Source: Dysosmobacter sp.
GTDB taxonomy: Bacteria; Bacillota; Clostridia; Oscillospirales; Oscillospiraceae
DNA: 59,208 bases
Direction of reading: 5' to 3'
NCBI GenBank assembly: GCA_026169195.1
Contig: JAPFEH010000067.1
Span: 1-59,208, forward strand
Positions 35,216 to 43,838 of the stretch are shown here, in pieces (within the stretch, counting starts at the first letter, position 1; each line of letters opens with the position of its first letter). The translations under genes were made by a program, and so were the position numbers. Under the pieces are notes generated by a model. It worked only from the letters and a program-made list of their open reading frames with translations. It was not told the origin of the DNA and did not search any database.

Positions 35216-35244
35216 GCATAAGTCGGAAAATATTGAGGATACTA
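35216..35244 (+). promoter_or_regulatory. Possible sigma-G/sigma-F type promoter of spoVT
   Basis: GCATA (35216-35220) and GATACTA (35238-35244) are 17 bases apart. This resembles the forespore pattern (G-ATA box, then CATACTA), and in Bacillus subtilis spoVT is transcribed by sigma-G. No good sigma-A promoter is seen in this gap. Confidence 0.4.
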
Positions 35245-35290
35245 CCAGTTGTCTAGAGATGAGCAATTCACACAAGAAGGAGTTTTCGAT

Positions 35291-35833
35291 ATGAAGGCAA
35301 CTGGAATCGTGCGGCGGATCGATGATTTGGGCCGGGTCGTGATCCCCAAGGAGATCCGCCGCACCATGCGTATCCGTGAGGGTGACCCTCTGGAGATCTA
35401 CACCAGCCGTGACGGCGAGGTGATTTTCAAAAAATATTCTTTACTGGAGGGAATGGAGGATTTTGCAGGGCAGCTATGTGACACCATGAGCCGTTCCACC
35501 GGAAACATCTGCGCCGTGGCAGACCGGGATACCGTCATTGCCGTAGCCGGCGGAGGCCGGCGGGAATTGATGGGAAAACGCATCACTCCGGAATTGGAGC
35601 AGATCATGGAAGGCCGCCGCATTTACCAATTTACCGGTGAAGGCCCGCTGCTCCCTGTTTCCGACAGCAATGATAAGCTTCTGGCGCATGTCGCCGCGCC
35701 GATTCTGGCGGAAGGAGATCTTTTGGGGCTGGTCCTGTTTGTCAGCACCGAGACCACCCCCGTGACCGGCGATGCCGAGTATAAGCTTGCGCAGACGATC
35801 GCCGCCTTTCTGGGCCGTCACATGGAGGCCTGA
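35291..35833 (+). CDS. spoVT: Stage V sporulation protein T, AbrB-type regulator
   Basis: The product is 180 residues, the normal length. The N-terminal swapped-hairpin AbrB DNA-binding domain reads MKATGIVRRIDDLGRVVIPKEIRRTMRIREGDPLEIYTS, and the C-terminal ~120 residues form a GAF-like domain (GNICAVADRDTVIAVAGGGRRELMGKRIT). In spore formers SpoVT tunes forespore gene expression late in sporulation. AAGGAG precedes the ATG at 35291; an in-frame ATG at 35249 is not supported. It is monocistronic, between two terminators, and indicates a spore-forming host. Confidence 0.93.
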   Translation: MKATGIVRRIDDLGRVVIPKEIRRTMRIREGDPLEIYTSRDGEVIFKKYSLLEGMEDFAGQLCDTMSRSTGNICAVADRDTVIAVAGGGRRELMGKRITPELEQIMEGRRIYQFTGEGPLLPVSDSNDKLLAHVAAPILAEGDLLGLVLFVSTETTPVTGDAEYKLAQTIAAFLGRHMEA

Positions 35834-35838
35834 TCCCG

Positions 35839-35873
35839 CAGCCCCCGCTGTTTTGACAGCGGGGGCTGTTTTT
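35839..35873 (+). terminator. Terminator of spoVT
   Basis: CAGCCCCCGCTG (35839-35850) pairs perfectly with CAGCGGGGGCTG (35857-35868), followed by TTTTT. Confidence 0.92.
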
Positions 35874-35908
35874 GCCGGTTTCCCGCAAAAATCGCGTTTC
35901 TTCCTCCA

Positions 35909-35936
35909 TTGCAATCAAACTCCGGTGTGTTATAAT
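35909..35936 (+). promoter_or_regulatory. Sigma-A promoter of glgB
   Basis: TTGCAA (35909-35914), a 16-base spacer and a perfect TATAAT (35931-35936). The leader is about 88 bases. Confidence 0.75.
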
Positions 35937-36030
35937 GAAAAGCAACGAATCCGCTCTATTTCCGGCACCGGCCTTCCGAGCATCCATTCTTGTTCGGGCC
36001 ACGTTTGTTGTATTTCGAAGGGAGGATCCC

Positions 36031-38046
36031 ATGTATCGAATTTTGGAATTGAACCCGCAGCTGCAGCCTTTTTCCGGGGATATTGATTTGCGCATGGACC
36101 TGTACCGCCGCACAAAAGCACGCCTGCTGTCCAACGGAGGCACCCTTTTGGACTTCGCACAAGCCCACCATTATCTGGGGTTCCATCGCATCAAAGGCGG
36201 CTGGGTCTATCGGGAATGGGCTCCCAGCGCCTCCCAGCTGTATCTCACCGGTGATTTCAACGGCTGGAAACCCACCCGTCATCCCCTCAAGCGCTTGGAA
36301 AACGGTTTCTGGGAGCTGCGCCTGCGGGGCAGTCAGGCTTTGTGGGACGGCTGCAAGGTCAAAACCGTGGTAGACGCCAATATGCAGCGGACGGAGCATA
36401 TCCCCCTCTATGCCCGCCGTGTGGTGCAGGATCCGGAAACACTGGCATGGTGCGCCGAGGTCGTGGACGATCAGAAGCCCTTTCCATGGACGGATCAGGA
36501 CTTCAAGCCCGCCCAGTCCCTGTACATTTACGAAGCCCATGTGGGCATGGCACAGGAGGAGGGAAAGGTCGGCACCTATCGGGAATTTGCCCGAAAGATC
36601 CTGCCCCGCATCAAAAAGGCCGGCTACAATGCCATTCAGCTCATGGCGATCATGGAGCACCCCTATTACGGCAGCTTCGGCTATCAGGTCGCCAACTTCT
36701 ATGCCGCCTCCAGCTGGTTCGGCAAGCCGGAGGATCTGAAATACCTTGTCAACCGGGCCCACAAGCTGGGCCTGCGGGTGCTGCTGGATGTGGTCCATTC
36801 CCATGCCGTGAAAAACACCGCCGAGGGCATCAATATGTTTGACGGGACGGAGTGGCAGTTCTTCCACAGCGGCCCCAAGGGGGACCATCCCGCTTGGGGA
36901 ACCAAATGCTTTGACTACGGAAAGGATGAGGTTCTGCATTTCCTGCTGTCCAACCTGAATTTCTGGATGACGGAATATCACTTTGACGGGTTCCGGTTCG
37001 ACGGCGTTACCTCCATGCTGTACCACGATCACGGTCTGGGCTCCAGCTTTGATGATGACCACAAATACTTTTCCATGAATACCCATGTGGAGGCCATTAC
37101 CTATCTGCAGCTGGCAAACGAACTGATTCGGGAGATCAACCCCAACGCGGTCACCATCGCCGAAGATATGTCCGGAATGCCCGGTATGTGTCTCCCCATT
37201 GCGGACGGCGGCATCGGCTTTGATTACCGTCTTGCCATGGGCCTTCCCGATATGTGGATCCGAACGGTGCGGGACCGGCGGGACGAGGACTGGGAGATCG
37301 GGAAAATGTGGGGTGACATGTGCCTGCGGCGGCCCGGCGAAAATTCCGTGGCCTATGTGGAAAGCCACGATCAGGCGCTGGTGGGCGACAAGACCCTGAT
37401 CTTCCGTCTGGCAGACGCCGCCATGTACACGGATATGGACAAAATCTGTCACAACCCTGTCATTGACCGGGCCATCGCGCTTCACAAAATGATCCGCCTC
37501 TTCACGCTGGCCGGCGGCGGAGAAGCCTACCTGAACTTTATGGGAAATGAGTTCGGTCACCCCGAATGGATCGACTTTCCCCGTGAGGGAAACGGCTGGA
37601 GCTTCCATTACTGCCGCCGTCAGTGGAGCCTGCGGGACAACGGTTATTTGAAGTATCAGTGGCTGGGGGATTTTGACCATGACATGGTGCTCCTCACCAA
37701 GCGAAACCAGATCTTCCGGCAGCGCATGGCAGACCTGAAACTGCTGAAAGAGCAGGAAAAAATCATTGTGTTCTACCGCAAGGGTCTGCTGTTCGCCTTT
37801 AATTTCCACCCCAGCCAGTCTCTTACTCAGGTTCTGGTGCCCGTCCCCGCCGACGGTGACTACACACTGGAGCTGTCCACCGATGATGTCCAATACGGCG
37901 GTCAGGGTCTGGTGGCACATATGCCATATCCCACAAAGCAGATCCAAGGTCAGCCCTTTGTGGAGCTGTATCTGCCGGCCCGCACCGCCCTTGTGCTCAA
38001 GGAACGGCCTGCCCGCAAATCCGCACAGGGCGGGCGCAGGGCCTGA
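36031..38046 (+). CDS. glgB: 1,4-alpha-glucan branching enzyme, eukaryote-like GH13_8 type
   Basis: The product is 671 residues. It cuts alpha-1,4 chains and re-attaches them as alpha-1,6 branches. A CBM48-like N-terminal domain (WAPSASQLYLTGDFNGW) precedes the GH13 barrel. The nucleophile aspartate is in FDGFRFDGVTSMLYHDHG, the acid/base glutamate in VTIAEDMSGMPG, and the third carboxylate in ESHDQALVGDKTL. Segments such as FGYQVANFYAASSW, FMGNEFGHPEWIDFPREGN and LLDVVHSHAVKN match human GBE1 far more closely than E. coli GlgB, so it is the GH13_8 form. The ATG follows GGGAGG. It is separated by 4 kb from glgCDAP and transcribed on its own. Confidence 0.95.
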   Translation: MYRILELNPQLQPFSGDIDLRMDLYRRTKARLLSNGGTLLDFAQAHHYLGFHRIKGGWVYREWAPSASQLYLTGDFNGWKPTRHPLKRLENGFWELRLRGSQALWDGCKVKTVVDANMQRTEHIPLYARRVVQDPETLAWCAEVVDDQKPFPWTDQDFKPAQSLYIYEAHVGMAQEEGKVGTYREFARKILPRIKKAGYNAIQLMAIMEHPYYGSFGYQVANFYAASSWFGKPEDLKYLVNRAHKLGLRVLLDVVHSHAVKNTAEGINMFDGTEWQFFHSGPKGDHPAWGTKCFDYGKDEVLHFLLSNLNFWMTEYHFDGFRFDGVTSMLYHDHGLGSSFDDDHKYFSMNTHVEAITYLQLANELIREINPNAVTIAEDMSGMPGMCLPIADGGIGFDYRLAMGLPDMWIRTVRDRRDEDWEIGKMWGDMCLRRPGENSVAYVESHDQALVGDKTLIFRLADAAMYTDMDKICHNPVIDRAIALHKMIRLFTLAGGGEAYLNFMGNEFGHPEWIDFPREGNGWSFHYCRRQWSLRDNGYLKYQWLGDFDHDMVLLTKRNQIFRQRMADLKLLKEQEKIIVFYRKGLLFAFNFHPSQSLTQVLVPVPADGDYTLELSTDDVQYGGQGLVAHMPYPTKQIQGQPFVELYLPARTALVLKERPARKSAQGGRRA

Positions 38047-38067
38047 CGGCTTTTTCTGGATACCCCT

Positions 38068-38106
38068 GTCTCCGGCAGGCCTGCGGTTTGCCGGAGACCC
38101 GTTTTT
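38068..38106 (+). terminator. Terminator of glgB
   Basis: GTCTCCGGCA (38068-38077) pairs with TGCCGGAGAC (38089-38098), followed after three bases by TTTTT. Confidence 0.8.
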
Positions 38107-38183
38107 CTCATCAGATCCGCCGGTTTTGACAAACTACGGTGTCTCCGGATGGCCGGATGCCGAAAAGTTAGAAGTATTACCTA

Positions 38184-38211
38184 TTGCGTTCTACCCATTT
38201 TGTGGTACGAT
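38184..38211 (+). promoter_or_regulatory. Sigma-A promoter of the glutamine synthetase gene
   Basis: TTGCGT (38184-38189), a 16-base spacer and TACGAT (38206-38211). The leader is short, about 25 bases. No operator is recognised. Confidence 0.55.
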
Positions 38212-38241
38212 GATTCCAAGAAGATGAGGAGGCTGAAACAT

Positions 38242-40329
38242 ATGAGCACCACCAGAAAACTTCCAGAGCTGTTCGGCAGTCTGGTTTTCAATGAGGAGAC
38301 CATGAAGGACCGTCTTTCTTCCGCGTCTTACGGCGCATGGAAAACCTGCGTCACCGAGGGCACCTCTCTGGATATCTCCACCGCCAACGAGATCGCCGAA
38401 GCCATGAAGCAGTGGGCCGTGGAAAAGGGCGCCACCCACTACACGCACTGGTTCCAGCCCATGACCGGCGTCACCGCCGAAAAGCATGACAGCTTTATCG
38501 TGCCTGCCGGCGGCGGACGGATCATTATGGAATTTTCCGGAAAAGAACTGGTGCGGGGTGAATCGGACGCCTCCTCCTTCCCTTCCGGCGGCCTGCGCGC
38601 GACGTTTGAAGCCCGGGGCTACACGGCCTGGGACCCCACCTCCTTCGCCTTTATCAAGGAAGGCTCCCTGTGCATCCCCACCATTTTCTGCTCCTATTCC
38701 GGTCACGCGCTGGATAAAAAGATGCCGTTGCTCCGCTCCATGGACGAGGTCAGCCGGCAGGCGATCCGCATTCTGCGGCTGTTCGGAGACACGGAGACCA
38801 AGCGGGTCACGCCGCAGGTGGGCCCCGAGCAGGAATATTTCCTCATCGACAAGGCCGACTATGCCAAACGCAAGGATCTGCGGATGTGCGGGCGGACTCT
38901 GTTCGGCGCCAAGCCTCCCCGCAGTCAGGAGCTGGAGGATCACTATTTCGGCGCGATCCGTCCGAGAGTCGCCGCCTATATGAAGGATCTGGACGAAACC
39001 CTGTGGGAATTGGGCATCCTCTCCAAAACCAAGCACAACGAGGCCGCCCCCTGCCAGCATGAGATGGCGCCCATTTTCTCCGACGCCAATACCGCCTGTG
39101 ACCAGAACCAACTGGCTATGGAAATGATGAAAAAAGTGGCGGAAAAGCACGGGCTGGTCTGTCTGTTGCATGAAAAGCCCTTTGCCGGCGTCAACGGCTC
39201 CGGCAAGCACGACAACTGGTCGCTGGCTACCGACACCGGAAAAAATCTCTTCAAGCCCGGCTCCACCCCCAGCCAGAACGCCCGCTTCCTGCTGTTTCTG
39301 GCAGCTTTCATCAAAGGCGTGGACGACTATCAGGATTTCCTCCGGGCGACCGTGGCCTTCCCCGGAAACGACCACCGGCTGGGCGGCTATGAAGCGCCTC
39401 CCGCCGTCATCTCCATTTTTCTGGGAGCAGAGCTGGGCGGCGTTGTGGAGTCCATCATCAAGGGCACCCACTTTCAGGAATCCGGCAAACGCACCCTGCA
39501 GATCGGCGTGGATGTGCTGCCCGCCATCCCGCAGGACAATACAGACCGCAACCGTACCTCTCCCATGGCGTTCACCGGCAACAAATTTGAATTCCGGATG
39601 CTGGGCTCATCCCAGTCCGTCTCCGGTCCCAATATTGCGCTGAACACCATCATGGCGGAAGAGCTCAAGCAGTTTGCCGACCAGCTGGAAGGCTCCTCCG
39701 ACTTCCAGTCGGATCTGCAGGCGCTGATTAAAAAGACCTTCACCGAGCATCAGCGCATCATCTTTGACGGCAATGGTTACGATGACGCATGGCTGAAAGA
39801 GGCCGAGGCCCGGGGCCTCAGCAATCTCAAGTCCACCGCCGACGCGCTGCCCGCCTATATCGCACCCAAAAACGCGGACCTCTTTGTCAAGCACGGCATC
39901 TATACCCGTGAGGAGATTCAGGCGCGGTATGAGATCCACGTGGAAAACTACAACACCGTTTTGACCATTGAAGCCCATACCATGGCGGATATGATCCGGC
40001 ATGACATTCTGCCCGCCGTCTCCGCCTACGCTGACGCGCTGTGCCAGCGTGCCTACCACAAGGAGACCATGGGCGTTCCGCACCGGTATGAAACCGAGAC
40101 CGCCTCCCGGATCGCCCATCTCACCGACACCCTGCTGGAGCACTGCACCAATCTGGAGTCCCATATGGCGGCTCTCCCCGCGGATGCCGCCGATGCCATG
40201 CAGTACATCCATCAGGTGGTCATTCCCGACATGGCCGCCGCCCGCGCCGCTGCGGATCAGCTGGAGACCGTGACCGACCGGACCTACTGGCCCTTCCCGG
40301 GATACAGCGACATGCTGTTTTATGTGTAA
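38242..40329 (+). CDS. glnN: Glutamine synthetase type III
   Basis: The product is 695 residues, the size of GSIII and much larger than GSI (about 450). It makes glutamine from glutamate, ammonia and ATP. GSIII features are the N-terminal FGSLVFNEETMKDRL, the GSIII-specific FPSGGLRATFEARGYTAWDP, the catalytic core HNEAAPCQHEMAPIF with EKPFAGVNGSGKHDNWSL, and the long helical C terminus. Typical of Clostridia and Bacteroidetes. GGAGG precedes the ATG at 38242; the frame to 38149 lies upstream of the promoter and is not used. Confidence 0.95.
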   Translation: MSTTRKLPELFGSLVFNEETMKDRLSSASYGAWKTCVTEGTSLDISTANEIAEAMKQWAVEKGATHYTHWFQPMTGVTAEKHDSFIVPAGGGRIIMEFSGKELVRGESDASSFPSGGLRATFEARGYTAWDPTSFAFIKEGSLCIPTIFCSYSGHALDKKMPLLRSMDEVSRQAIRILRLFGDTETKRVTPQVGPEQEYFLIDKADYAKRKDLRMCGRTLFGAKPPRSQELEDHYFGAIRPRVAAYMKDLDETLWELGILSKTKHNEAAPCQHEMAPIFSDANTACDQNQLAMEMMKKVAEKHGLVCLLHEKPFAGVNGSGKHDNWSLATDTGKNLFKPGSTPSQNARFLLFLAAFIKGVDDYQDFLRATVAFPGNDHRLGGYEAPPAVISIFLGAELGGVVESIIKGTHFQESGKRTLQIGVDVLPAIPQDNTDRNRTSPMAFTGNKFEFRMLGSSQSVSGPNIALNTIMAEELKQFADQLEGSSDFQSDLQALIKKTFTEHQRIIFDGNGYDDAWLKEAEARGLSNLKSTADALPAYIAPKNADLFVKHGIYTREEIQARYEIHVENYNTVLTIEAHTMADMIRHDILPAVSAYADALCQRAYHKETMGVPHRYETETASRIAHLTDTLLEHCTNLESHMAALPADAADAMQYIHQVVIPDMAAARAAADQLETVTDRTYWPFPGYSDMLFYV

Positions 40330-40367
40330 CCCCATGCGGAAGCTGCGCTCGTTCTCCGGCTTCCGAT

Positions 40368-40415
40368 AAAAACCGCCCCCTGATGCAGAAACGGAAAAAC
40401 CGCTGCGTCAGGGGG
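40368..40415. terminator. Shared terminator, second copy of the CCCCCTGATGCAG hairpin
   Basis: CCCCCTGATGCAG (40376-40388) pairs with CTGCGTCAGGGGG (40403-40415). On the minus strand the stem is followed by GCGGTTTTTA, making a good terminator for the CoA-transferase gene; on the plus strand no T run follows. Confidence 0.75.
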
Positions 40416-40502
40416 CGTCATTCTCGAAAATGGAAAGCTGCGCCGGCACCGCGGGGCGCAGTTCTTCTGCATGCCGGAGCTTCCGTCAGGGGTCCTTTCC
40501 GG

Positions 40503-41855
40503 TCACAGGCGGGCGGCGCGGGCCAGTTCTCCCCGGAAATCCGGATGCGCAATGGCCGTCAGCGCCCTTGCCCGCTCCGAGAGGCTCTTATACCGCAGAT
40601 CCGCCACGCCGTATTCCGTCACCACATACTGCACACAGGTGCGGGGCGTTGTCACGATGCTTCCCGGCGTCAGCAGGGGCCGGATCTTGGAGTGCAGCTC
40701 CCCGTTCCGGTCCCGATAGCACGAGCGGATGGCAATGATGCTCTTTCCATCCTTGGACCACTGGGACCCCAGCACCCACTCCAGCTGTCCGCCGGTTCCG
40801 GAGTATTGGCGGGCGCCGATGGTTTCCGCATTCACCTGTCCCGTCAGGTCGATCTCCATGGCATTGTTGATGGACACCACCCGGTCATTGCGGGCAATGT
40901 TGCGGGGATCGTTGGTCCACGCGATCTCCTTTTGGCAGAACAGCGGATTTTGCCGCACAAAATCGTAGAGCTTCCGGTCCCCCACAAAATAGGTCCCCGC
41001 AGCGCGGCCCCGACAGGTCTGCTTGCGGCTGTTGTTCACCACGCCTTTTTCTATCAGCTCGATCAGGCAGCTGCTCAGTACCTCGGACTGCACCCCCAGA
41101 TCCTTCTTTCCGGCATAAGCCAGACACTGCCCCACGGCATTGGCCAGACCGCCAAGGCCGAACTGGACACAGCTGCCGTCCTGCACCATTTCCGCAATAT
41201 AGCCGGCAATGATCCGGTCCGTTTCATCCGCCTCCGGAGAGGGGGACTCCAAAATGGCACCGTCCCGCTCCACGATGGCATCCGCTTCCGAGACATGGAA
41301 CAGCATATGCGCCTCGCCGTCACTGCAGCAAAACGGCAGCCGGGCATTGACCTCGACAATGACCGTCTCACACTGTTCCAGCATCTCCCGGCTTTGCATG
41401 GCGCCCCATACCGAGCGGCTCATCCAGCCCTCCTCATTGGGCGGAGAACAGGTCAGGATCGCCACCCGCGGATGGCGGGCGCACATCCAGTCTCCCGTTT
41501 TGCTGAGGTTTGTGGGCACAAAGTGGATGTTGCCCTGATCCTGAAGGTACCGCTCGTCAAAGAAAAAATTGGCGTGATACGCCACGTGGGGAATGCAGTC
41601 CGGCTGCAGCAGCGCCATGGAGCGGGGAGAGTCCAGCGTATTCAGCTCAATGTGCCCGTTGATCCGCTGCAAATGCGCCGCCAGCGCCTGATCCAGCGCC
41701 ACCGGCAGACTGGCTGAGGAGGTCATGGAAACCACATCGCCATCCCGCACCAGCGCGGCAGCTTCCTCCGCGCTCATGGAAAGCGCCCGGTACTGGCTCT
41801 GCCAATCGCCTGTTCCCGCCATACGTCCCCGGCGGACAGGGAGCAGTTCCGTCAT
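40503..41855 (-). CDS. Acetyl-CoA hydrolase/transferase family CoA-transferase
   Basis: The product is 450 residues, family I of the 4-hydroxybutyrate, butyryl-CoA:acetate or succinyl-CoA:acetate CoA-transferase type. The catalytic glutamate is probably in DLGVQSEVLSSCL, and the glycine-rich CoA-binding segment is FGLGGLANAVGQCL. It moves CoA between acetate and another acid, which gives fermentation end-products and spares ATP. Which acid cannot be told; butyryl-CoA is plausible for this lineage. The ATG at 41855 follows GGGAGGG; a TTG one codon earlier is less likely. It is monocistronic and divergent from the sigma-54 operon. Confidence 0.88.
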   Translation of the reverse strand: MTELLPVRRGRMAGTGDWQSQYRALSMSAEEAAALVRDGDVVSMTSSASLPVALDQALAAHLQRINGHIELNTLDSPRSMALLQPDCIPHVAYHANFFFDERYLQDQGNIHFVPTNLSKTGDWMCARHPRVAILTCSPPNEEGWMSRSVWGAMQSREMLEQCETVIVEVNARLPFCCSDGEAHMLFHVSEADAIVERDGAILESPSPEADETDRIIAGYIAEMVQDGSCVQFGLGGLANAVGQCLAYAGKKDLGVQSEVLSSCLIELIEKGVVNNSRKQTCRGRAAGTYFVGDRKLYDFVRQNPLFCQKEIAWTNDPRNIARNDRVVSINNAMEIDLTGQVNAETIGARQYSGTGGQLEWVLGSQWSKDGKSIIAIRSCYRDRNGELHSKIRPLLTPGSIVTTPRTCVQYVVTEYGVADLRYKSLSERARALTAIAHPDFRGELARAARL

Positions 41856-42003
41856 CAAAATCCCTCCCGATCAAATCAATTCGTATATGATTTTATCGCA
41901 AAGTCCCTTGGGTTGCAATCTTTTTCCACTGTGCTTTGTGGAAAGGCAGCAGGGTTTCATCGCTGCCGCCCGCTTTTCAAATTGCCCCGCCATGCAACAT
42001 ATC

Positions 42004-42056
42004 GAAACATTTCTATTGTTTCAATATGTTTCTATATGTTCCACTTTGTGAAACAT
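42004..42056. promoter_or_regulatory. Candidate upstream activator sites for the sigma-54 activator
   Basis: Five half-sites of one type lie in 53 bases: GAAACAT (42004-42010), GTTTC (42018-42022), ATGTTTC (42026-42032), ATGTTCC (42036-42042) and GAAACAT (42050-42056). They form inverted and direct repeats about 185-240 bases before the predicted start site, the usual distance for enhancer-binding proteins. In the rest of the 451-base gap 41856-42306 I see only these sites, an imperfect palindrome near 42090, and the sigma-54 promoter. Confidence 0.55.
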
Positions 42057-42214
42057 AGCGTTGCCTATTGGTAAAAATAACGGGGATTCTCCCGGGAATC
42101 ATCTGTTTCTCGGTCAATTTTCCTCAGTCAGTTTGCTTAATTTTTGACATTCTTTTCGAGCATAACATACAAAAACATTCTTTTTCTCTGATATCCCCCT
42201 TTTTTTCGCATAGA

Positions 42215-42230
42215 TGGCACGATAATTGCT
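42215..42230 (+). promoter_or_regulatory. Sigma-54 promoter of the pdxA2-tctBAC operon
   Basis: TGGCAC (42215-42220) and TTGCT (42226-42230) with the GG and GC doublets at the standard 10-base spacing, matching the -24/-12 consensus exactly. Start is expected near 42242, about 65 bases before the first ATG. A cognate activator is encoded at the end of the operon. Confidence 0.9.
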
Positions 42231-42306
42231 TATAAAATTTACAGAAATCAATTCGCGGCCGGATTCCGCGAAGCATTTGTTCGTGTTCAAGGAGGTACAT
42301 ACTGTT

Positions 42307-43320
42307 ATGAGTGAGAAACCCATTCTCGGCGTTCTGCTGGGCAACTCCGCCGGCGTCGGTCCGGAGCTGGTCGCCATGCTGGCTGTCAAGGATTACTATG
42401 CGGATTACTGCCGCCCCGTGATCATCGGAGATCTGCGGATGTTCGAGCACGGCCTGAAGGTGGTGGGCGGCGACGTTCCCCACTATGTCATCGACGATCT
42501 GAGCCAGTGCGACTGGTCCAAGGGCTACCCCGTTCTGGATCTGAAGGATCAGGACCCCGCGCAGGTGGTTTACGGCGAGGCCAATCAGTACTGCGGCGCC
42601 GGCGACCTGCACCAGCTGGATACCGCCATTGAGCTGTGCAAGGCCGGCAGGATCGAGGGCTTTGTCTTCGGGCCTTTCCACAAGGGTGCCATGAAGATGG
42701 CAGGCATGCACGACGAGAGCGAGCACACCTATCTGGCCCACGCCTTCAATCTGACCACGCCCTTCTGCGAGGTCAACATGATGGACGATCTGATGACCGT
42801 CCGCACCACCAGCCATGTGCCCATCAGCGAGGTCAGCTCCATCATCAACGAGACCACCCTCCGCGAAGCCATCGAGCTGGGCGAGATCACCGGCGAGTCT
42901 CTGGGGCACAAGCCCCGCATCGCGGTAGCTGCCCTGAACCCCCACTGCGGCGAGTTCGGTCTGTGCGGCCGTGAAGAGGTGGACATCATTCAGCCCACCA
43001 TTGAAAAGATCGTTCAGGAAACCGGCTGGAACGTCACCGGCCCCTATTCTGCCGATACCCTGTTTATCAGCGCCCTGAAGGGCGACTTCGATGTGGTGGT
43101 CACCATGTACCACGATCAGGGGCAGATCGCCCTGAAGCTGGTGGGCTTCCAGCGCTGCATCACTGTGGCCGGCGGCCAGCCCTATCCCATTGCCACCTGT
43201 GCCCACGGCACCGCTTTTGACAAGGTCGGCAAGGCCAGCGTCACAACAGATTCCTTCGAGCGCGCCGTTCGGACCACTGCCAAAATGGCAATGGCCAAGC
43301 GTGACCAGACCAAGGCTTGA
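42307..43320 (+). CDS. pdxA2: PdxA/PdxA2-family NAD-dependent dehydrogenase
   Basis: The product is 337 residues, the normal family length. It has the PdxA fold of metal-dependent beta-decarboxylating dehydrogenases: GNSAGVGPEL near the start, GPFHKGAMKMAGMHDESEHTYLAH with metal-binding histidine, and TMYHDQGQIALKL with a second. PdxA2 members oxidise 4-phospho-threonate or 4-phospho-erythronate and release CO2 to give dihydroxyacetone phosphate. The usual partner kinase (DUF1537) is absent here, and the rest of the pyridoxal pathway is also absent, so catabolism rather than vitamin synthesis is likely. It is the first gene of the sigma-54 operon, 41 bases before tctB. AGGAGGT precedes the ATG. 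Confidence 0.85.
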   Translation: MSEKPILGVLLGNSAGVGPELVAMLAVKDYYADYCRPVIIGDLRMFEHGLKVVGGDVPHYVIDDLSQCDWSKGYPVLDLKDQDPAQVVYGEANQYCGAGDLHQLDTAIELCKAGRIEGFVFGPFHKGAMKMAGMHDESEHTYLAHAFNLTTPFCEVNMMDDLMTVRTTSHVPISEVSSIINETTLREAIELGEITGESLGHKPRIAVAALNPHCGEFGLCGREEVDIIQPTIEKIVQETGWNVTGPYSADTLFISALKGDFDVVVTMYHDQGQIALKLVGFQRCITVAGGQPYPIATCAHGTAFDKVGKASVTTDSFERAVRTTAKMAMAKRDQTKA

Positions 43321-43361
43321 GAACCCCCGGTCTGTAATAGAAAAAAGGAGAGAAAACGACT

Positions 43362-43826
43362 TTGGAGAACAAGAAGAAAGGCTTCAATCTGCAAGCGGTC
43401 ATCCCTCTGGCCACGATCATCGTGTCCTTGGTGTTTATCGTTGTGGGTCTGAAAGACTATGGCTTCTGGAAAAACCAGCCCACCCCCGGCTTCTTCCCCA
43501 TTATCATCGCCGTGGTTCTGCTGGCTTCCAGCATCGCATGCTTCATTCAGATCGCCCGCGATAAAAACAGCAGTGAAGTCAAGTACAACCGCAACGAACT
43601 GATGGTAATGCTGGGCGCTGCCGGCATTATCCTCTGCACCTTCCTGATCGGACTGGTGCCCAGCTGCCTCATTTACATTTTCCTCTGGCTCAAGTTTGTG
43701 GAGCACGCCCCCTGGAAGGTCATTGTTACCATTGAGATCATCATGGCCGCCATCATTCTGGGCGTATTCACCGCTTGGCTGCAGATCCGCTTCCCTGTGG
43801 GTCTGCTGGGCGACATGATTTTTTAA
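43362..43826 (+). CDS. tctB: Tripartite tricarboxylate transporter small membrane subunit
   Basis: The product is 154 residues with four membrane segments (LATIIVSLVFIVVGL, FFPIIIAVVLLASSIACF, MLGAAGIILCTFLIGLVPS and a last pair), the pattern of TctB. It uses a TTG start at 43362 with AAGGAG about 12 bases upstream; no ATG is available before the first helix. It assembles with TctA into the Na+- or H+-driven transporter. The next gene starts 12 bases after its stop. Confidence 0.88.
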   Translation: MENKKKGFNLQAVIPLATIIVSLVFIVVGLKDYGFWKNQPTPGFFPIIIAVVLLASSIACFIQIARDKNSSEVKYNRNELMVMLGAAGIILCTFLIGLVPSCLIYIFLWLKFVEHAPWKVIVTIEIIMAAIILGVFTAWLQIRFPVGLLGDMIF

Positions 43827-43838
43827 GGAGGGTCTCAC

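Noticed and set aside
36699..36905. Short minus-strand frames within glgB and other genes
   Set aside because: They lie wholly inside well-supported genes and carry no signals of their own.
38126..38150. TTGACA upstream of glutamine synthetase as its -35 box
   Set aside because: No -10 box at the right spacing; the TTGCGT/TACGAT pair nearer the gene is better.
42120..42190. A TTGACA box in the pdxA2 leader as a sigma-A promoter
   Set aside because: No acceptable -10 box stands at 16-18 bases, while the sigma-54 promoter downstream matches consensus exactly.
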